A stretch of DNA of 64,000 nucleotides, taken from contig DXZT01000058.1 of NCBI GenBank assembly GCA_019419545.1, positions 1-64,000 of the forward strand, in the 5' to 3' direction. Source of the stretch: Collinsella sp. (GTDB taxonomy: Bacteria > Actinomycetota > Coriobacteriia > Coriobacteriales > Coriobacteriaceae). The notes below the pieces were generated by a model. That model was given only the letters and a program-made list of their open reading frames with translations, did no database searches and was not told where the DNA came from. Made by a program: the position numbers and the translations under genes. Of the stretch, positions 41,881-50,258 are shown in pieces. The stretch's first letter is position 1, and each line of letters begins with the position of its first letter.

Positions 41881-42963
41881 TTACCAGATGCTCGGCCAGA
41901 GACCAAGCGGGCCAGCGCCCAGGATGCCAAGGACGAAGAGCAGGAGAATGCCCTTGGTCGGGGTCCAGCTGTGCTTAGCGAACATGTAGTAAAGCAGCAG
42001 CGTAAGCATAAGCGGGACGAGCTTCGGGACGATGGTGTTGAGGGTGTCGGCAACAGAGAAGTTGACCGGATCCTCGGTAACGGTGCCGTAGGTAACGGAC
42101 TCCATGCCGTTGCCCAGATCGGTGACGCCGCACTCGACAGCGTTGCCGTCGGCATCGGAAGCGGTAAGGGCGTTGCCGTCCTTATCGGTCATGGCGATGG
42201 TACCGGCCTCAGCGGTCTCGGTATCGATGCCCTCCATACCGGTGAAGTTCTCGGCCTCCTTCTCGGAGACGATCACGGTAGTAGCGGAGAGACCACGGGT
42301 GGTGCCGTTGGGGATCTGGAGGTTGATCTGGGTGCCACCCATGGTGACGACCAGGCAACCGACGACGAAGACGCCCATAATGGAAGCGGCACGCGTGAAG
42401 GCCTGCATGTTGGCAGTCAGAGCGTCAATAGCGCTGGTGCCAAGCTTGTAGGACCAGTTCATGAGCCAGAAGCGCAGAGCGAACTGGACGACGTTGAAGA
42501 TCACCAGGAAGATGATCGGCGCAGCGGCGTTGCCGTTGATGGCCATGTTGGAGGTGATGCCGGCCGTGATAGGCACGAGCGTCAGCCAGAACAGGGCGTC
42601 ACCGATACCACCGAGCGGGCCCATTGCGGCGACGCGGACGGCGCGGATCGTGGGGATGTCAACCTTGTTCTGCTCGAGCGAAAGCACGATACCCATAACA
42701 AAGGTGACGAGGAACGGGTGGGTGTTGAAGAACTCCAGGTTGTGGCTCATGGAAGCCGCGAGGTCGTTCTTGTTGGTGTGGATCTTCTCCAGACCGGGGA
42801 TGATGGAGTAAAGCCAGCCAGCGGCCTGCATGCGCTCGTAGTTGAACGATGCCTGCAGGAAGCAGGAGCGCCAAGCCATCTTGTTGAGGGTCTTCTGGTC
42901 GAGCTGCGGAGCAGGAGTGAGATCCTCGTAGTGCTCCGGGATCACATACTCATTAGATGCCAT
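41881..42963 (-). CDS. PTS mannose/GalNAc-family EIID with an enlarged loop
   Basis: EIID is a membrane component of the mannose-family PTS. From ATG 42963 it has 360 residues; the family is usually about 270-300. The core (AWRSCFLQASFNYERMQAAG, GPLGGIGDALFWLTLVP) and the C-terminal hydrophobic pair are present. The extra length is a hydrophilic, acidic segment of about 85 residues (IPNGTTRGLSATTV to YGTVTEDPVNFSV) between hydrophobic segments. GGAGGTG precedes the start, which overlaps the EIIC stop by 11 nt. Confidence 0.9.
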   Translation of the reverse strand: MASNEYVIPEHYEDLTPAPQLDQKTLNKMAWRSCFLQASFNYERMQAAGWLYSIIPGLEKIHTNKNDLAASMSHNLEFFNTHPFLVTFVMGIVLSLEQNKVDIPTIRAVRVAAMGPLGGIGDALFWLTLVPITAGITSNMAINGNAAAPIIFLVIFNVVQFALRFWLMNWSYKLGTSAIDALTANMQAFTRAASIMGVFVVGCLVVTMGGTQINLQIPNGTTRGLSATTVIVSEKEAENFTGMEGIDTETAEAGTIAMTDKDGNALTASDADGNAVECGVTDLGNGMESVTYGTVTEDPVNFSVADTLNTIVPKLVPLMLTLLLYYMFAKHSWTPTKGILLLFVLGILGAGPLGLWPSIW

Positions 42964-43753
42964 CTTCGAAGTCACCTCCGTCAGAAACAGCTGCACCCTT
43001 CAGCTCGGTCTGCTGCTGGAAGTCCCAGAAAGCGATGCCGAAGCCGATGAGAGCGAGGATGAGCAGGGCAGGGGTTGCCAGAGAATCGTTGGCAACGGTG
43101 ATGAGCGCGAGGCCAAAGCCCATGAGGAAGAAGCCCCACATATCGCGGTTCATCATAACCTTGAGCAGGACGGCGAAGCCGACGAAGCGCATCATGCCGC
43201 CTGCAGCGGACAGACCGGTCTGCAGCCAAGTCGGGATGGCGGAAGCGATGGTCTGACCGATGGTAGCGCCAGCGATGAAGAACAGGGTGACGACGACAGC
43301 GAAGATCAGGCCGAGCAGAGCCATGGCGAAGTAGTTCAGACGCTCGATGCCCTTGGTGTCAGCGTTATGAGCCATGTTGTCCGCGGAGGACATGAGGGGC
43401 GACATAAGCGTGAAGACCAGGGTAACGCCGAGCTGACCAAGCAGAGCGAACGGAATGGCAAGGCCGACTGCCGCGTTGGGCTCGAGGCCCGTAGCGATAG
43501 CGAGAATGGCTGCCATGATGCCGCCGATGACGGCGTTAGGCGGCTGAGCGCCTCCGATCGGCATGTTGCCGATCGTCATGAGCTGATAGGTACCACCCAC
43601 GAGAAGACCGGTGTTGAGGTCGCCAAGGATAAGACCGATGACGGCGCCGGTGACGATGGGCTGATAGAGAGACTCGAGGAAGTTGAACTGGTCGATTGCC
43701 GCGACGAACGTGACGATGAAGACCAGAGCGACCTGGATGATCGAGTATTCCAT
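42953..43753 (-). CDS. PTS mannose/GalNAc-family EIIC
   Basis: The 266-residue membrane protein forms the sugar channel with EIID. It shows the family's GLLVGGTYQLMTIGNMPIGG region and multiple hydrophobic segments (about 1-35, 70-115, 140-170, 180-240). ATG 43753 follows AAAGGAGGAG, the strongest ribosome site in the operon. Similarity to AgaW/AgaC-type subunits supports an N-acetylgalactosamine or galactosamine substrate, but specificity is not readable. Confidence 0.92.
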   Translation of the reverse strand: MEYSIIQVALVFIVTFVAAIDQFNFLESLYQPIVTGAVIGLILGDLNTGLLVGGTYQLMTIGNMPIGGAQPPNAVIGGIMAAILAIATGLEPNAAVGLAIPFALLGQLGVTLVFTLMSPLMSSADNMAHNADTKGIERLNYFAMALLGLIFAVVVTLFFIAGATIGQTIASAIPTWLQTGLSAAGGMMRFVGFAVLLKVMMNRDMWGFFLMGFGLALITVANDSLATPALLILALIGFGIAFWDFQQQTELKGAAVSDGGDFEDGI

Positions 43754-43843
43754 CTTGCTCCTCCTTTCAAAATGTATGTACGCACTTTGGATTTCACGTA
43801 CAGAATGTCAGGGTTTCATTCCTGACAACGTGGATCATGAGGA

Positions 43844-44326
43844 TTACGAGAAGAGCTTGCTCGTGTCCTCAACAGGCGTGCTCGGAACGCGCCTGATCTC
43901 CAACTCCACCCCCAATTCCTGCAGCTCTTTAAACGCAGCGACATCCTCGTCGTTAACTGCGACGGAGGTGGCGACTTGGCGCTTTCCTTCCGACATGTGC
44001 ATGTTGCCGATGTTTACCTTCTTTATAGGCACACCGCCCTTGACGAGCGTAAGCACGTCTTCCGGTGTTTCGGCCACGATGAAGATCTTCTGGCGCGGGC
44101 TCGCCTTGCCGATGACGTCGATGGTCTTCTGCAGGGAGAAGAAACGCGTAGCGACGCCGGTGGGAGCGGCCATCTTCATGAGGTTCTGGCGCATGGTGTT
44201 GGTCGACACGTCGTCGTTAGCGACGAGGATGAGGTTGGAGCCCAGAGTGGAGTTCCACTGGGTGGCAACCTGACCATGGACCAGTCGGTTATCGATGCGG
44301 GTAAGAAGAATGTTGGGTTCTGCCAT
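43844..44326 (-). CDS. PTS mannose/GalNAc-family EIIB
   Basis: The 160-residue EIIB accepts phosphate from EIIA on His17 in RIDNRLVHGQ and passes it to the sugar. Other family features are VKGGVPIKKVNIGNMHMSEG and the C-terminal ELEIRRVPST. ATG 44326 follows AAAGGAAG. It lies 90 bp before EIIC and 36 bp after the YajC-like gene. It is the functional counterpart of the Tyr17 orphan at 33.0 kb. Confidence 0.94.
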   Translation of the reverse strand: MAEPNILLTRIDNRLVHGQVATQWNSTLGSNLILVANDDVSTNTMRQNLMKMAAPTGVATRFFSLQKTIDVIGKASPRQKIFIVAETPEDVLTLVKGGVPIKKVNIGNMHMSEGKRQVATSVAVNDEDVAAFKELQELGVELEIRRVPSTPVEDTSKLFS

Positions 44327-44362
44327 GTTGATCAGCTTCCTTTCGTTATTTGCTGACGACAG

Positions 44363-44644
44363 TTACTTGATCTCCTGAATCGCGTAACGCGAAACATCTA
44401 CGACGGCTCCGGATCGGACTTTGATCTGGACCTTTTCGCCTTCGATGCCTTTGACGGTTCCGTAGATACCGCCGGCGAAAAGAACCTCCTGACCCGGCTT
44501 GAGCTCGGTGTGTAGCTCTTTGAAGTACTTCTGCTTCTTCTTCATGTTGATTTGCGACCAGATGGTGTAAATCAAGCCCATGATGACAAGCAGGCCCAAA
44601 AGAGCGACCGAGGAACTCAGAACACTGGCTCCGAAATCGGCCAT
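44363..44644 (-). CDS. YajC-like small membrane protein in the PTS operon
   Basis: The 93-residue protein has one N-terminal membrane helix (about 8-30), a basic stretch (MKKKQKYFKELH) and a small beta domain (KPGQEVLFAGGIYGTVKGIE), as in YajC of the Sec accessory complex. YajC-like genes are also known inside mannose-family PTS operons of streptococci. Its start overlaps the EIIA stop by one base, so it is translationally coupled to EIIA. A PTS-linked role is inferred. Confidence 0.85.
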   Translation of the reverse strand: MADFGASVLSSSVALLGLLVIMGLIYTIWSQINMKKKQKYFKELHTELKPGQEVLFAGGIYGTVKGIEGEKVQIKVRSGAVVDVSRYAIQEIK

Positions 44645-45087
44645 TAGATGCCGTCCTCGTCGCCGAAGATATCCTCTTCCTCGGCACCAGCAACGGAGGC
44701 GACCGTCTGGGCGGTGATGCCCGTCTGGCCAACGGTCACGGCCTGCTCGCCAAGCTCGGCGAGCGTGGCGTTGCCGCGGAGGAACAGAAGCTCAATAACC
44801 ATGGGAAGGTTAGTGCCAGTCAGAATCTCGACGTTGTCGACATCCTGGGCAATCATCATCGACTGATTGAACGGAGTACCACCGAGCAGGTCGGTAAAGA
44901 CGAGCACGCCATCGCACTCCTCGCGCATGGCGGTAATAGCGGCGCGGAGATCCTCACCGTAGGAAGCAGCCTGGTCGCCCTCAAAAGGAACGACGGTAAA
45001 AGCGGGCTGATCGCCGGCAACCATAGCGATAGCACTTGCAAGGCCGGGTGCGAACTGTCCATGACCGGTAAGAATAAAGCCAACCAT
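44644..45087 (-). CDS. PTS mannose/GalNAc-family EIIA
   Basis: The 147-residue EIIA has the active His9 in ILTGHGQFAPGL and the FTDLLGGTPFNQS motif. It takes phosphate from HPr. A short acidic C-terminal tail (EEEDIFGDEDGI) is present instead of the fused EIIB seen in ManX. ATG 45087 follows AAGGGAA. It is the first gene of the operon EIIA-YajC-EIIB-EIIC-EIID and has a long regulated upstream region. Confidence 0.93.
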   Translation of the reverse strand: MVGFILTGHGQFAPGLASAIAMVAGDQPAFTVVPFEGDQAASYGEDLRAAITAMREECDGVLVFTDLLGGTPFNQSMMIAQDVDNVEILTGTNLPMVIELLFLRGNATLAELGEQAVTVGQTGITAQTVASVAGAEEEDIFGDEDGI

Positions 45088-45187
45088 TCAAATTTCCCTT
45101 CCGAAGGTGTGTACGATCTGAGTCCGATAATTTTCGGAAGCCAGCGGGCGCTCGCCCTTAAAGCTTCTTAGAAAGCGTTCTTTGAAG

Positions 45188-45217
45188 ACCAGTGGTTTCT
45201 AAACTGGTAGTAACCAC
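45188..45217. promoter_or_regulatory. GntR-type operator, PTS promoter (proximal)
   Basis: ACCAGTGGTTTCTAAACTGGT overlaps ACTGGTAGTAACCAC, two box versions sharing a half-site. Similar to the agaS box at 40911. Confidence 0.72.
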
Positions 45218-45290
45218 GTGACGTGTTGTTGTCACTATATCACCCCAGAAGAGGTCGCTTTCGCTGATTCATACAGTAAAACGTTTTTGC

Positions 45291-45323
45291 ACCGTTCACG
45301 GTGATAAATCGACCGTTTACCGC
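45291..45323. promoter_or_regulatory. Two ACCGTTCACGG-type motifs, PTS promoter
   Basis: ACCGTTCACGGT (45291-45302) and ACCGTTTACCGC (45312-45323) are spaced 21 bp, two helical turns, start to start. Confidence 0.55.
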
Positions 45324-45482
45324 TCATTAACACTTCTACCTGCAGTTTTGAAACCGTTTCGAAATGCTTTGGCAATCGATCACAACTATTTTCGTGTCTA
45401 AACAACACAGGGTGGCTAAAAATAGCGTGAAGAAAAAATGCAGGTCATTGTGAAGATATGTGAATTGGTCTTTTTGACTTAA

Positions 45483-45500
45483 TACCAGTTAGAACCAGTT
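45483..45500. promoter_or_regulatory. GntR-type operator, PTS promoter (distal)
   Basis: TACCAGTTAGAACCAGTT holds two ACCAGTT words in direct order; a dyad with the opposite strand is weaker than at 40911. Confidence 0.55.
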
Positions 45501-45510
45501 TTGAGATTAT

Positions 45511-45541
45511 CGGTGAACGGTAGTTTTCGACCGTTCACCGG
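45511..45541. promoter_or_regulatory. Inverted pair of ACCGTTCACCG motifs
   Basis: CGGTGAACGGT (45511-45521) and ACCGTTCACCG (45530-45540) are perfect inverse copies 8 bp apart. Confidence 0.6.
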
Positions 45542-45639
45542 TTACTTGCAATCGTTTGCAGTTGTTTTCCCAGATGAATTAGGGAAGCGCGATGGAGCGC
45601 TTGCGCGGGCGCAAGGCCTACCCCAGTGGTTTCGGCAGC

Positions 45640-45680
45640 AATAAGCCCGCTAGAACGTTGTCCGTTCTAGCGGGCTTAAT
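45640..45680 (-). terminator. Terminator after the 45.7-kb membrane-anchored protein
   Basis: AATAAGCCCGCTAGAAC pairs with GTTCTAGCGGGCTTAAT almost perfectly. The U-tract is short. Confidence 0.75.
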
Positions 45681-45717
45681 CAGGTGATCGGTTAACGCGC
45701 AGTAGTGCAGGCAAACC

Positions 45718-46812
45718 TTACGCAAACAGGCCGTAGATGCTGATGTTGGCCTTGGCGTAGAGGCCGTTAGCATACTCGGTCCACTTGGAGCTGGCGCTCG
45801 AAGCCTGCGAAGAGTACTGCTGGTAAGCAGTGTAGTAGGCGGTCATGGCCTGCTTATAGGTGGCGCTATCGGCCGTAAAGGCATCGTCGGCAAAGGCCTT
45901 AGCGTAGGTGCCGTTCTCGTCCTTCCAGGTACCCTTCGAGCTATCCCACTCGTCGCCGGCAAGGTTGATGATGTAGTCGGCGTAATCCTTGCTCGCGGTG
46001 TCCTCATTGCCGTCAGAAGGCTCGGTCGGAGCGGTCGGCATGCTTGCGGAGCTATCGCCCACCTTCTTCTTGTAGAGCTTCTGCAGCGTCGCGGACTGGC
46101 GGACGATCTGCTTGGCCTGGTCCTTGGACACGCCATACTGCGTGGCCATGGTCTTGTAGTCCGAAGTGCCGATGGATTCCTCGGCGTACTGCTTCATCTC
46201 CTTAGAGGAGACGGTAATGCCCTCGTCCTCGGCAGCGTCGAGCAGGATCTTGTTGCGCACGTAGGACAGGATGACGTCGGCAGAAGGAGCGGTGTAGTTG
46301 CCATCGCTATCCTTGACGGTGTCGAGGCTGTACTGGCTCTCGATGGCCTCGCGCGCGGTGATGTCGCTCTTCTTGCCGTTGTAGCTATAGCTTGCCACGG
46401 TCGAATCGAGCTGGTCCTCGGTCAGGGTCGACGAGCCGACACCCTTGCCGCCAAAGCCGCCACTGCCAATAAAGAAGCCGACCACGGCGGCGATCACGAC
46501 GGCAACCACAAAGGCGGCAATCATCGTCTTCTTGTGCCTGGATGCATGGTCGTCTTCATCGGAACCCAGAATATCGTCGTCCTCATCCTGGGCCTCGGGC
46601 ATCAGATTCTCGTCAGCGGCATCCGCGGCAATCTGAGCCTCCAGTCGGGCGTCCTCCTCCTCGGCCGTCGTGCCGGCGGCAATGTGCTCGGCAGACGTAC
46701 CGGCGACCAGATCGATCTTCTCGTCCTCGTCACCGTCGGGGCCTTCGCCGCGCTCGATGATCTGGATGCCGTCGATCTCGTCCTTCTCGTCCTTCTTTTG
46801 AATCAGACCCAT
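45718..46812 (-). CDS. Membrane-anchored extracytoplasmic protein, SurA-N/foldase-like
   Basis: The 364-residue protein has a strongly acidic cytoplasmic N-terminus (about 1-93), one membrane helix (about 94-117) and a helical outer domain. The outer part (LTEDQLDSTVASY, ILSYVRNKILLDAAEDEGI, then SSKEMKQYAEESIG) resembles the N-terminal chaperone fold of SurA/PrsA-type foldases, without a visible parvulin PPIase domain. The C-terminus is Ser/Ala/Tyr-rich. ATG 46812 follows AAGGAG. The family call is tentative. Confidence 0.68.
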   Translation of the reverse strand: MGLIQKKDEKDEIDGIQIIERGEGPDGDEDEKIDLVAGTSAEHIAAGTTAEEEDARLEAQIAADAADENLMPEAQDEDDDILGSDEDDHASRHKKTMIAAFVVAVVIAAVVGFFIGSGGFGGKGVGSSTLTEDQLDSTVASYSYNGKKSDITAREAIESQYSLDTVKDSDGNYTAPSADVILSYVRNKILLDAAEDEGITVSSKEMKQYAEESIGTSDYKTMATQYGVSKDQAKQIVRQSATLQKLYKKKVGDSSASMPTAPTEPSDGNEDTASKDYADYIINLAGDEWDSSKGTWKDENGTYAKAFADDAFTADSATYKQAMTAYYTAYQQYSSQASSASSKWTEYANGLYAKANISIYGLFA

Positions 46813-46848
46813 ATCAGTTACTCCTTGTTAGGAAACATAGTCTTCAAT

Positions 46849-46883
46849 AGAATACGCCCGACAGAGTGCCGGGCGTATTGATT
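46849..46883 (-). terminator. Terminator after isocitrate dehydrogenase
   Basis: AATACGCCCG (46851-46860) pairs with CGGGCGTATT (46870-46879), ending in TCTATTG on the minus strand. Confidence 0.7.
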
Positions 46884-46938
46884 CTTAGGTTATACGCAAA
46901 CACTTAAGTACTATTTAGGCGTTTGCAGCCTGCATGTC

Positions 46939-48024
46939 TTAGGCCAGGTGCGCGATAACGGCATCGGCAAAGGCCTGCGTGCCCACGGCGCCCTCGACGG
47001 AGCCGGTCTGGGCACGACGTACGTCGCCGGTAACCTGCTTACCCTCGTCGAGCGTGGCGGACACGGCGGCGCGGATACGATTGGCCGCATCGTTCTCGCC
47101 CAGATGATCGAGCATCATAGCCGCAGACAGAATCTCGGCCGTGGGGTTGGCGATATCCTGGCCAGCGATATCGGGCGCGGAGCCATGCGTTGCCTCGAAG
47201 ATGGCGCAGTCGGCACCGATGTTGGAGCCGGGGGCCATACCCAGGCCACCTACCAGGCCGGCGCACAGGTCGCTGACGATATCGCCGTACAGGTTGGGCA
47301 GCACCAGGACATCGAAGTCGTTGGGGTTCTGGACCAGGCCCATGCAGGTGGCGTCGACGATCTTGTCGTTGAACTCAATATCGGGATAGTTGGCGGCCAC
47401 CTCGCGCGCAACGCGCAGGAACAGGCCATCGGTCGCTTTCATGATGTTGGCCTTGTGCACGGCCGTCACCTTTTTACGGCCGCAGCGGCGGGCGTACTCA
47501 AAGGCGTACTCCACAATGCGGCGGCTCTTGGCGATGGAGATGGGCTTAATTGAGATGGCGGAATCGGCGGCGAAGGTCTTCTGACCCGAGCGCTCGACGA
47601 GCTGCGAGAGCTCCTCGACCTCGGCAGCGCCCTCATCGAACTCGATGCCGGCATAGAGGTCCTCGGTGTTCTCGCGCACGATAACCAGGTCGACGTCGCG
47701 GAAGCGCGAGCCGTCGCCCGGCTGCGACAGGCAGGGGCGCACGCAGGCGTACAGGTCAAAATGCTTGCGCAGGGCGACGTTAACGCTGCGGAAACCCGTG
47801 CCGACCGGCGTGGTGATGGGGCCCTTGATAGCAACCTTGGTCTCGGCGACCGCATCGAGCACATGTTGGGGCAGCGGCGTGCCAAACTCGTCCATGACGC
47901 CGGCACCGGCCTCCTGGACGTTCCAGTTGATCTGGACACCAGTGGCCTCGACCACGCGGCGCATAGCCTGCGTAATCTCGGGACCGATACCGTCACCAGG
48001 AATCAGGACTACATCGTGCGCCAT
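46939..48024 (-). CDS. Isocitrate dehydrogenase (NAD-type)
   Basis: This 361-residue beta-decarboxylating dehydrogenase shows [34 protein letters not shown], the [11 protein letters not shown] loop, the catalytic Lys region [12 protein letters not shown], the Mg-binding Asp stretch [10 protein letters not shown] and the cofactor segment [20 protein letters not shown]. The isocitrate-type Ser in GFRSVN favours isocitrate over isopropylmalate. ATG 48024 follows AGGAG, 6 nt after the upstream gene's stop, the last gene of a four-gene minus-strand operon. Homoisocitrate dehydrogenase is a lesser alternative. Confidence 0.9.
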   Translation of the reverse strand: MAHDVVLIPGDGIGPEITQAMRRVVEATGVQINWNVQEAGAGVMDEFGTPLPQHVLDAVAETKVAIKGPITTPVGTGFRSVNVALRKHFDLYACVRPCLSQPGDGSRFRDVDLVIVRENTEDLYAGIEFDEGAAEVEELSQLVERSGQKTFAADSAISIKPISIAKSRRIVEYAFEYARRCGRKKVTAVHKANIMKATDGLFLRVAREVAANYPDIEFNDKIVDATCMGLVQNPNDFDVLVLPNLYGDIVSDLCAGLVGGLGMAPGSNIGADCAIFEATHGSAPDIAGQDIANPTAEILSAAMMLDHLGENDAANRIRAAVSATLDEGKQVTGDVRRAQTGSVEGAVGTQAFADAVIAHLA

Positions 48025-48030
48025 AATCTG

Positions 48031-48729
48031 TTACTCCTCGTCTTCGGCGTCGTCAGATTTTTTTACGCTAGCACGCTTCTTCTTTTTGGAGAGATCCAGG
48101 CCAAAACGTTTAACAAGCATTTCGCAAATCTCGCTCGAACGGGCCTTGAGATAGCTACCCTTGCCGTTCTCGGCATCGAACTTAAGGCGCAGCGCGAGCT
48201 TCTCGGCGACCTCGGCGTCAATCTCGCCCCGGCCAAACTCGTACAGGCAACCGAGCATGTCGCGATACTCGAGGTCGCCGTGGTAGCACTGGATGGCCTC
48301 GTCCAGAATGGGCCAAGCCTCGCGCGAACGCTCGACGCTCGTGGCGCCCCACACGCACAGCAGGCGGAAGGCGGCATAGCGCAGCGTGGACGAAATCTCA
48401 TCGAACAGCGCGGTCTCGGCGCCCTCAAAGGCATCGCCCAGCTGCTCGGGGCAGGTGGTGGCGAGCGCCGCCAGGGCATCGAGAGCCTCCCAGCGGGTCT
48501 GAGCCTCGGGGCGGTCGAGCGCCTCGATCAGCGCGGGCACGCAGGGCACGACGCGCTGCGGATCGCGCTCGGCAAGCAGGTGCAGCACGCGGGCGGCAAA
48601 CTGGCGGATGCGGCGCGTGGGGCAGCCGAGCTCCTGGACCAGGCGGTCGACGGCGTTCTCGTTCTCCTCTGCCAGCTGGAGCTGTGCCAGCTCCTCGTCG
48701 GTGAGCTGTTCGTCTTTGTTTTCTGCCAT
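48031..48729 (-). CDS. HEAT-repeat-like helical protein
   Basis: The 232-residue protein consists of helical repeats of HEAT type (RRIRQFAARVLHLLAERDPQ, then RWEALDALAALATTCPEQLG and TLRYAAFRLLCVWGATSVE). It ends in a Lys-rich segment (SKKKKRASVKK) and acidic tail. Such proteins mediate protein binding. It lies 15 bp after the small membrane protein and 6 bp before the dehydrogenase. ATG 48729 follows AGAGG. No enzymatic role is seen. Confidence 0.8.
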   Translation of the reverse strand: MAENKDEQLTDEELAQLQLAEENENAVDRLVQELGCPTRRIRQFAARVLHLLAERDPQRVVPCVPALIEALDRPEAQTRWEALDALAALATTCPEQLGDAFEGAETALFDEISSTLRYAAFRLLCVWGATSVERSREAWPILDEAIQCYHGDLEYRDMLGCLYEFGRGEIDAEVAEKLALRLKFDAENGKGSYLKARSSEICEMLVKRFGLDLSKKKKRASVKKSDDAEDEE

Positions 48730-48744
48730 AGTTACCTCTTTTTA

Positions 48745-49173
48745 CTATTTCTTAGCGTGCTTGTCAGCACCCTTGCTGTCATCGGTGACCGAGATGAGCT
48801 GTCGGTCGGCCGCGCCATTGCGACGCGCACGGCGGCGCTCCTCGGCATCGCCCGCGTCGGCGGCGGCGCGGTGAGCCTTGTTGACGTTAAAGACCTCGTC
48901 GTGTTTGCGCCACGGACCGACGGACTCGCCAAAGCTCATCTTAAGGCCGGCGATAAAGCCGCCGAGCCAGCCGATCGGCGCAAACTGCACCAGCGGGAAC
49001 AGCGAGAACACCCAGGTCAGCAGGATGACTGCCGCCGCTCCCGCAAAGTTGGCAATCCAGTAGTCGCGCTTGGTGATGACGCGCTTTTCGCACGCCCACT
49101 GGCCGCACAAAAAGCCAATGTAGATCGCGAAGAGAAAGAGCACCAGCGCAAGCACCACGAACGTCCAGCTCAT
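48745..49173 (-). CDS. Small membrane protein with three hydrophobic segments
   Basis: From ATG 49173 (GGGGAG 8 nt upstream) it has 142 residues: hydrophobic segments at about 3-24, 40-60 and 63-80, then a charged cytoplasmic tail rich in Ala/Arg. I do not recognise a family. The start 5 nt after the upstream dehydrogenase stop puts it in the same operon. Confidence 0.72.
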   Translation of the reverse strand: MSWTFVVLALVLFLFAIYIGFLCGQWACEKRVITKRDYWIANFAGAAAVILLTWVFSLFPLVQFAPIGWLGGFIAGLKMSFGESVGPWRKHDEVFNVNKAHRAAADAGDAEERRRARRNGAADRQLISVTDDSKGADKHAKK

Positions 49174-49178
49174 GGGCG

Positions 49179-50258
49179 CTACTCCCCGTGATGGTGGCCG
49201 CAGCAGCACTCGTGGCCATCATCATGGCCGTGGCCGCCGCAGCACTCGTGGTCCTCGCCATGGTGGTGGCCGCAACCGCACTCATGGTCGTCGCCGTGCT
49301 CGCCGCAACCGCAGCCGTCCTCGTGAGCACCGTGCTCTTCGGGACGATACTGCGACCAGTCCAGACCGGCGGCGATGGCGTCGGCCTCCTCCTTATAGAG
49401 GACCGTGATGGCCTGGGTGCCCAGCTTGGCACCACCGATGGCATCGAGCATGTCGTAGAGCGTAAAGGCCACGTCGGCGCCGGGCAGCGCAAGCTCGCGA
49501 TCGTCGGCATAGGCGAGCGCCAAGCGCAGGTCCTTGATGAAGTGCTCGACCATAAAGCCGGGCTTGTAGTCGCCGTCGAGCGCCTTGGTAGCCAGGCTCT
49601 CCATGGCGCCGGACTTGCCGGTACCGCCCAGGATCATCTGGCGGGTCTTCTCCAGATCAAGGCCGCTCAGCTCGGCAAATGCCATGGCGTCTGCCATGCC
49701 GACCATGCAGGCGCCCAGCGACACCTGGTTGGCGAGCTTGGCAGCCTGGCCCTTGCCGGCGCCGTCGAAGCAGCAGATGTTGGCCGCAAAGGTGGCAAGG
49801 ATGTCGCGGACCGGCGCGATGTCGTTCTCGGTAGCACCCACGATAGCCGTGAGCGTACCGGCGATAGCGCCCGACTCGCCGCCGGTGACGGGGCAGTCAA
49901 ACGCCATGCGACCAGAAACCTGGGCGGCCTCGGCAATGTCACGGGCAAGCTCGGGCGAGCTCGTGGTGAGGTCGATCAAGACCGCGCCGGGCTTAGTGCA
50001 CGCGAGCAGGCCGTCGCCCGCCAGGTAGAGTTCCTCGACCTCGGAGGGATAGCCCACCATGGTAAAGACGACATCGGCGTTCGCCGCGGCATCGGCCGGC
50101 GTATCTGCCCAGACGGCGCCGCGCTGGATAAGCGCCGCCGCCTTGGACTTGGTGCGGTTGTTGACCGTGACGGGATAGCCGGCGTCCAGAATGTGGCCGG
50201 CGATGGGGGCACCCATGATTCCGGTGCCGATGAATGCGACGGAGAGCTTGTTTGCCAT
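49179..50258 (-). CDS. Beta-hydroxyacid dehydrogenase with Cys/His-rich metal-binding tail
   Basis: Residues 1-300 form a full 3-hydroxyisobutyrate/tartronate-semialdehyde reductase-family enzyme: NAD(P) loop FIGTGIMGAPIAGHI, substrate motif DCPVTGGESGAIAGTL and catalytic Lys174 in GKGQAAKLANQ. Residues 307-359 are a tail with 9 Cys and 14 His in 53 residues, in CGCG, HHHGE and CCCG blocks, not part of the family. It looks like a metal-binding extension for Ni, Zn or Co. The reading frame through the tail is uninterrupted to the stop. ATG 50258 follows AAAGGAAAGG. It is the first gene of the operon ending in isocitrate dehydrogenase. Confidence 0.88.
   Translation of the reverse strand: MANKLSVAFIGTGIMGAPIAGHILDAGYPVTVNNRTKSKAAALIQRGAVWADTPADAAANADVVFTMVGYPSEVEELYLAGDGLLACTKPGAVLIDLTTSSPELARDIAEAAQVSGRMAFDCPVTGGESGAIAGTLTAIVGATENDIAPVRDILATFAANICCFDGAGKGQAAKLANQVSLGACMVGMADAMAFAELSGLDLEKTRQMILGGTGKSGAMESLATKALDGDYKPGFMVEHFIKDLRLALAYADDRELALPGADVAFTLYDMLDAIGGAKLGTQAITVLYKEEADAIAAGLDWSQYRPEEHGAHEDGCGCGEHGDDHECGCGHHHGEDHECCGGHGHDDGHECCCGHHHGE

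Larger units (their letters stand above)
45088..45639. other. Long regulatory upstream region of the mannose-family PTS operon
   Basis: No gene is supported. The stretch holds two GntR-type box regions and four ACCGTT[C/T]AC motif copies (listed), in an A/T-rich setting, plus CCACGTGACGTG near 45213. Confidence 0.6.
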
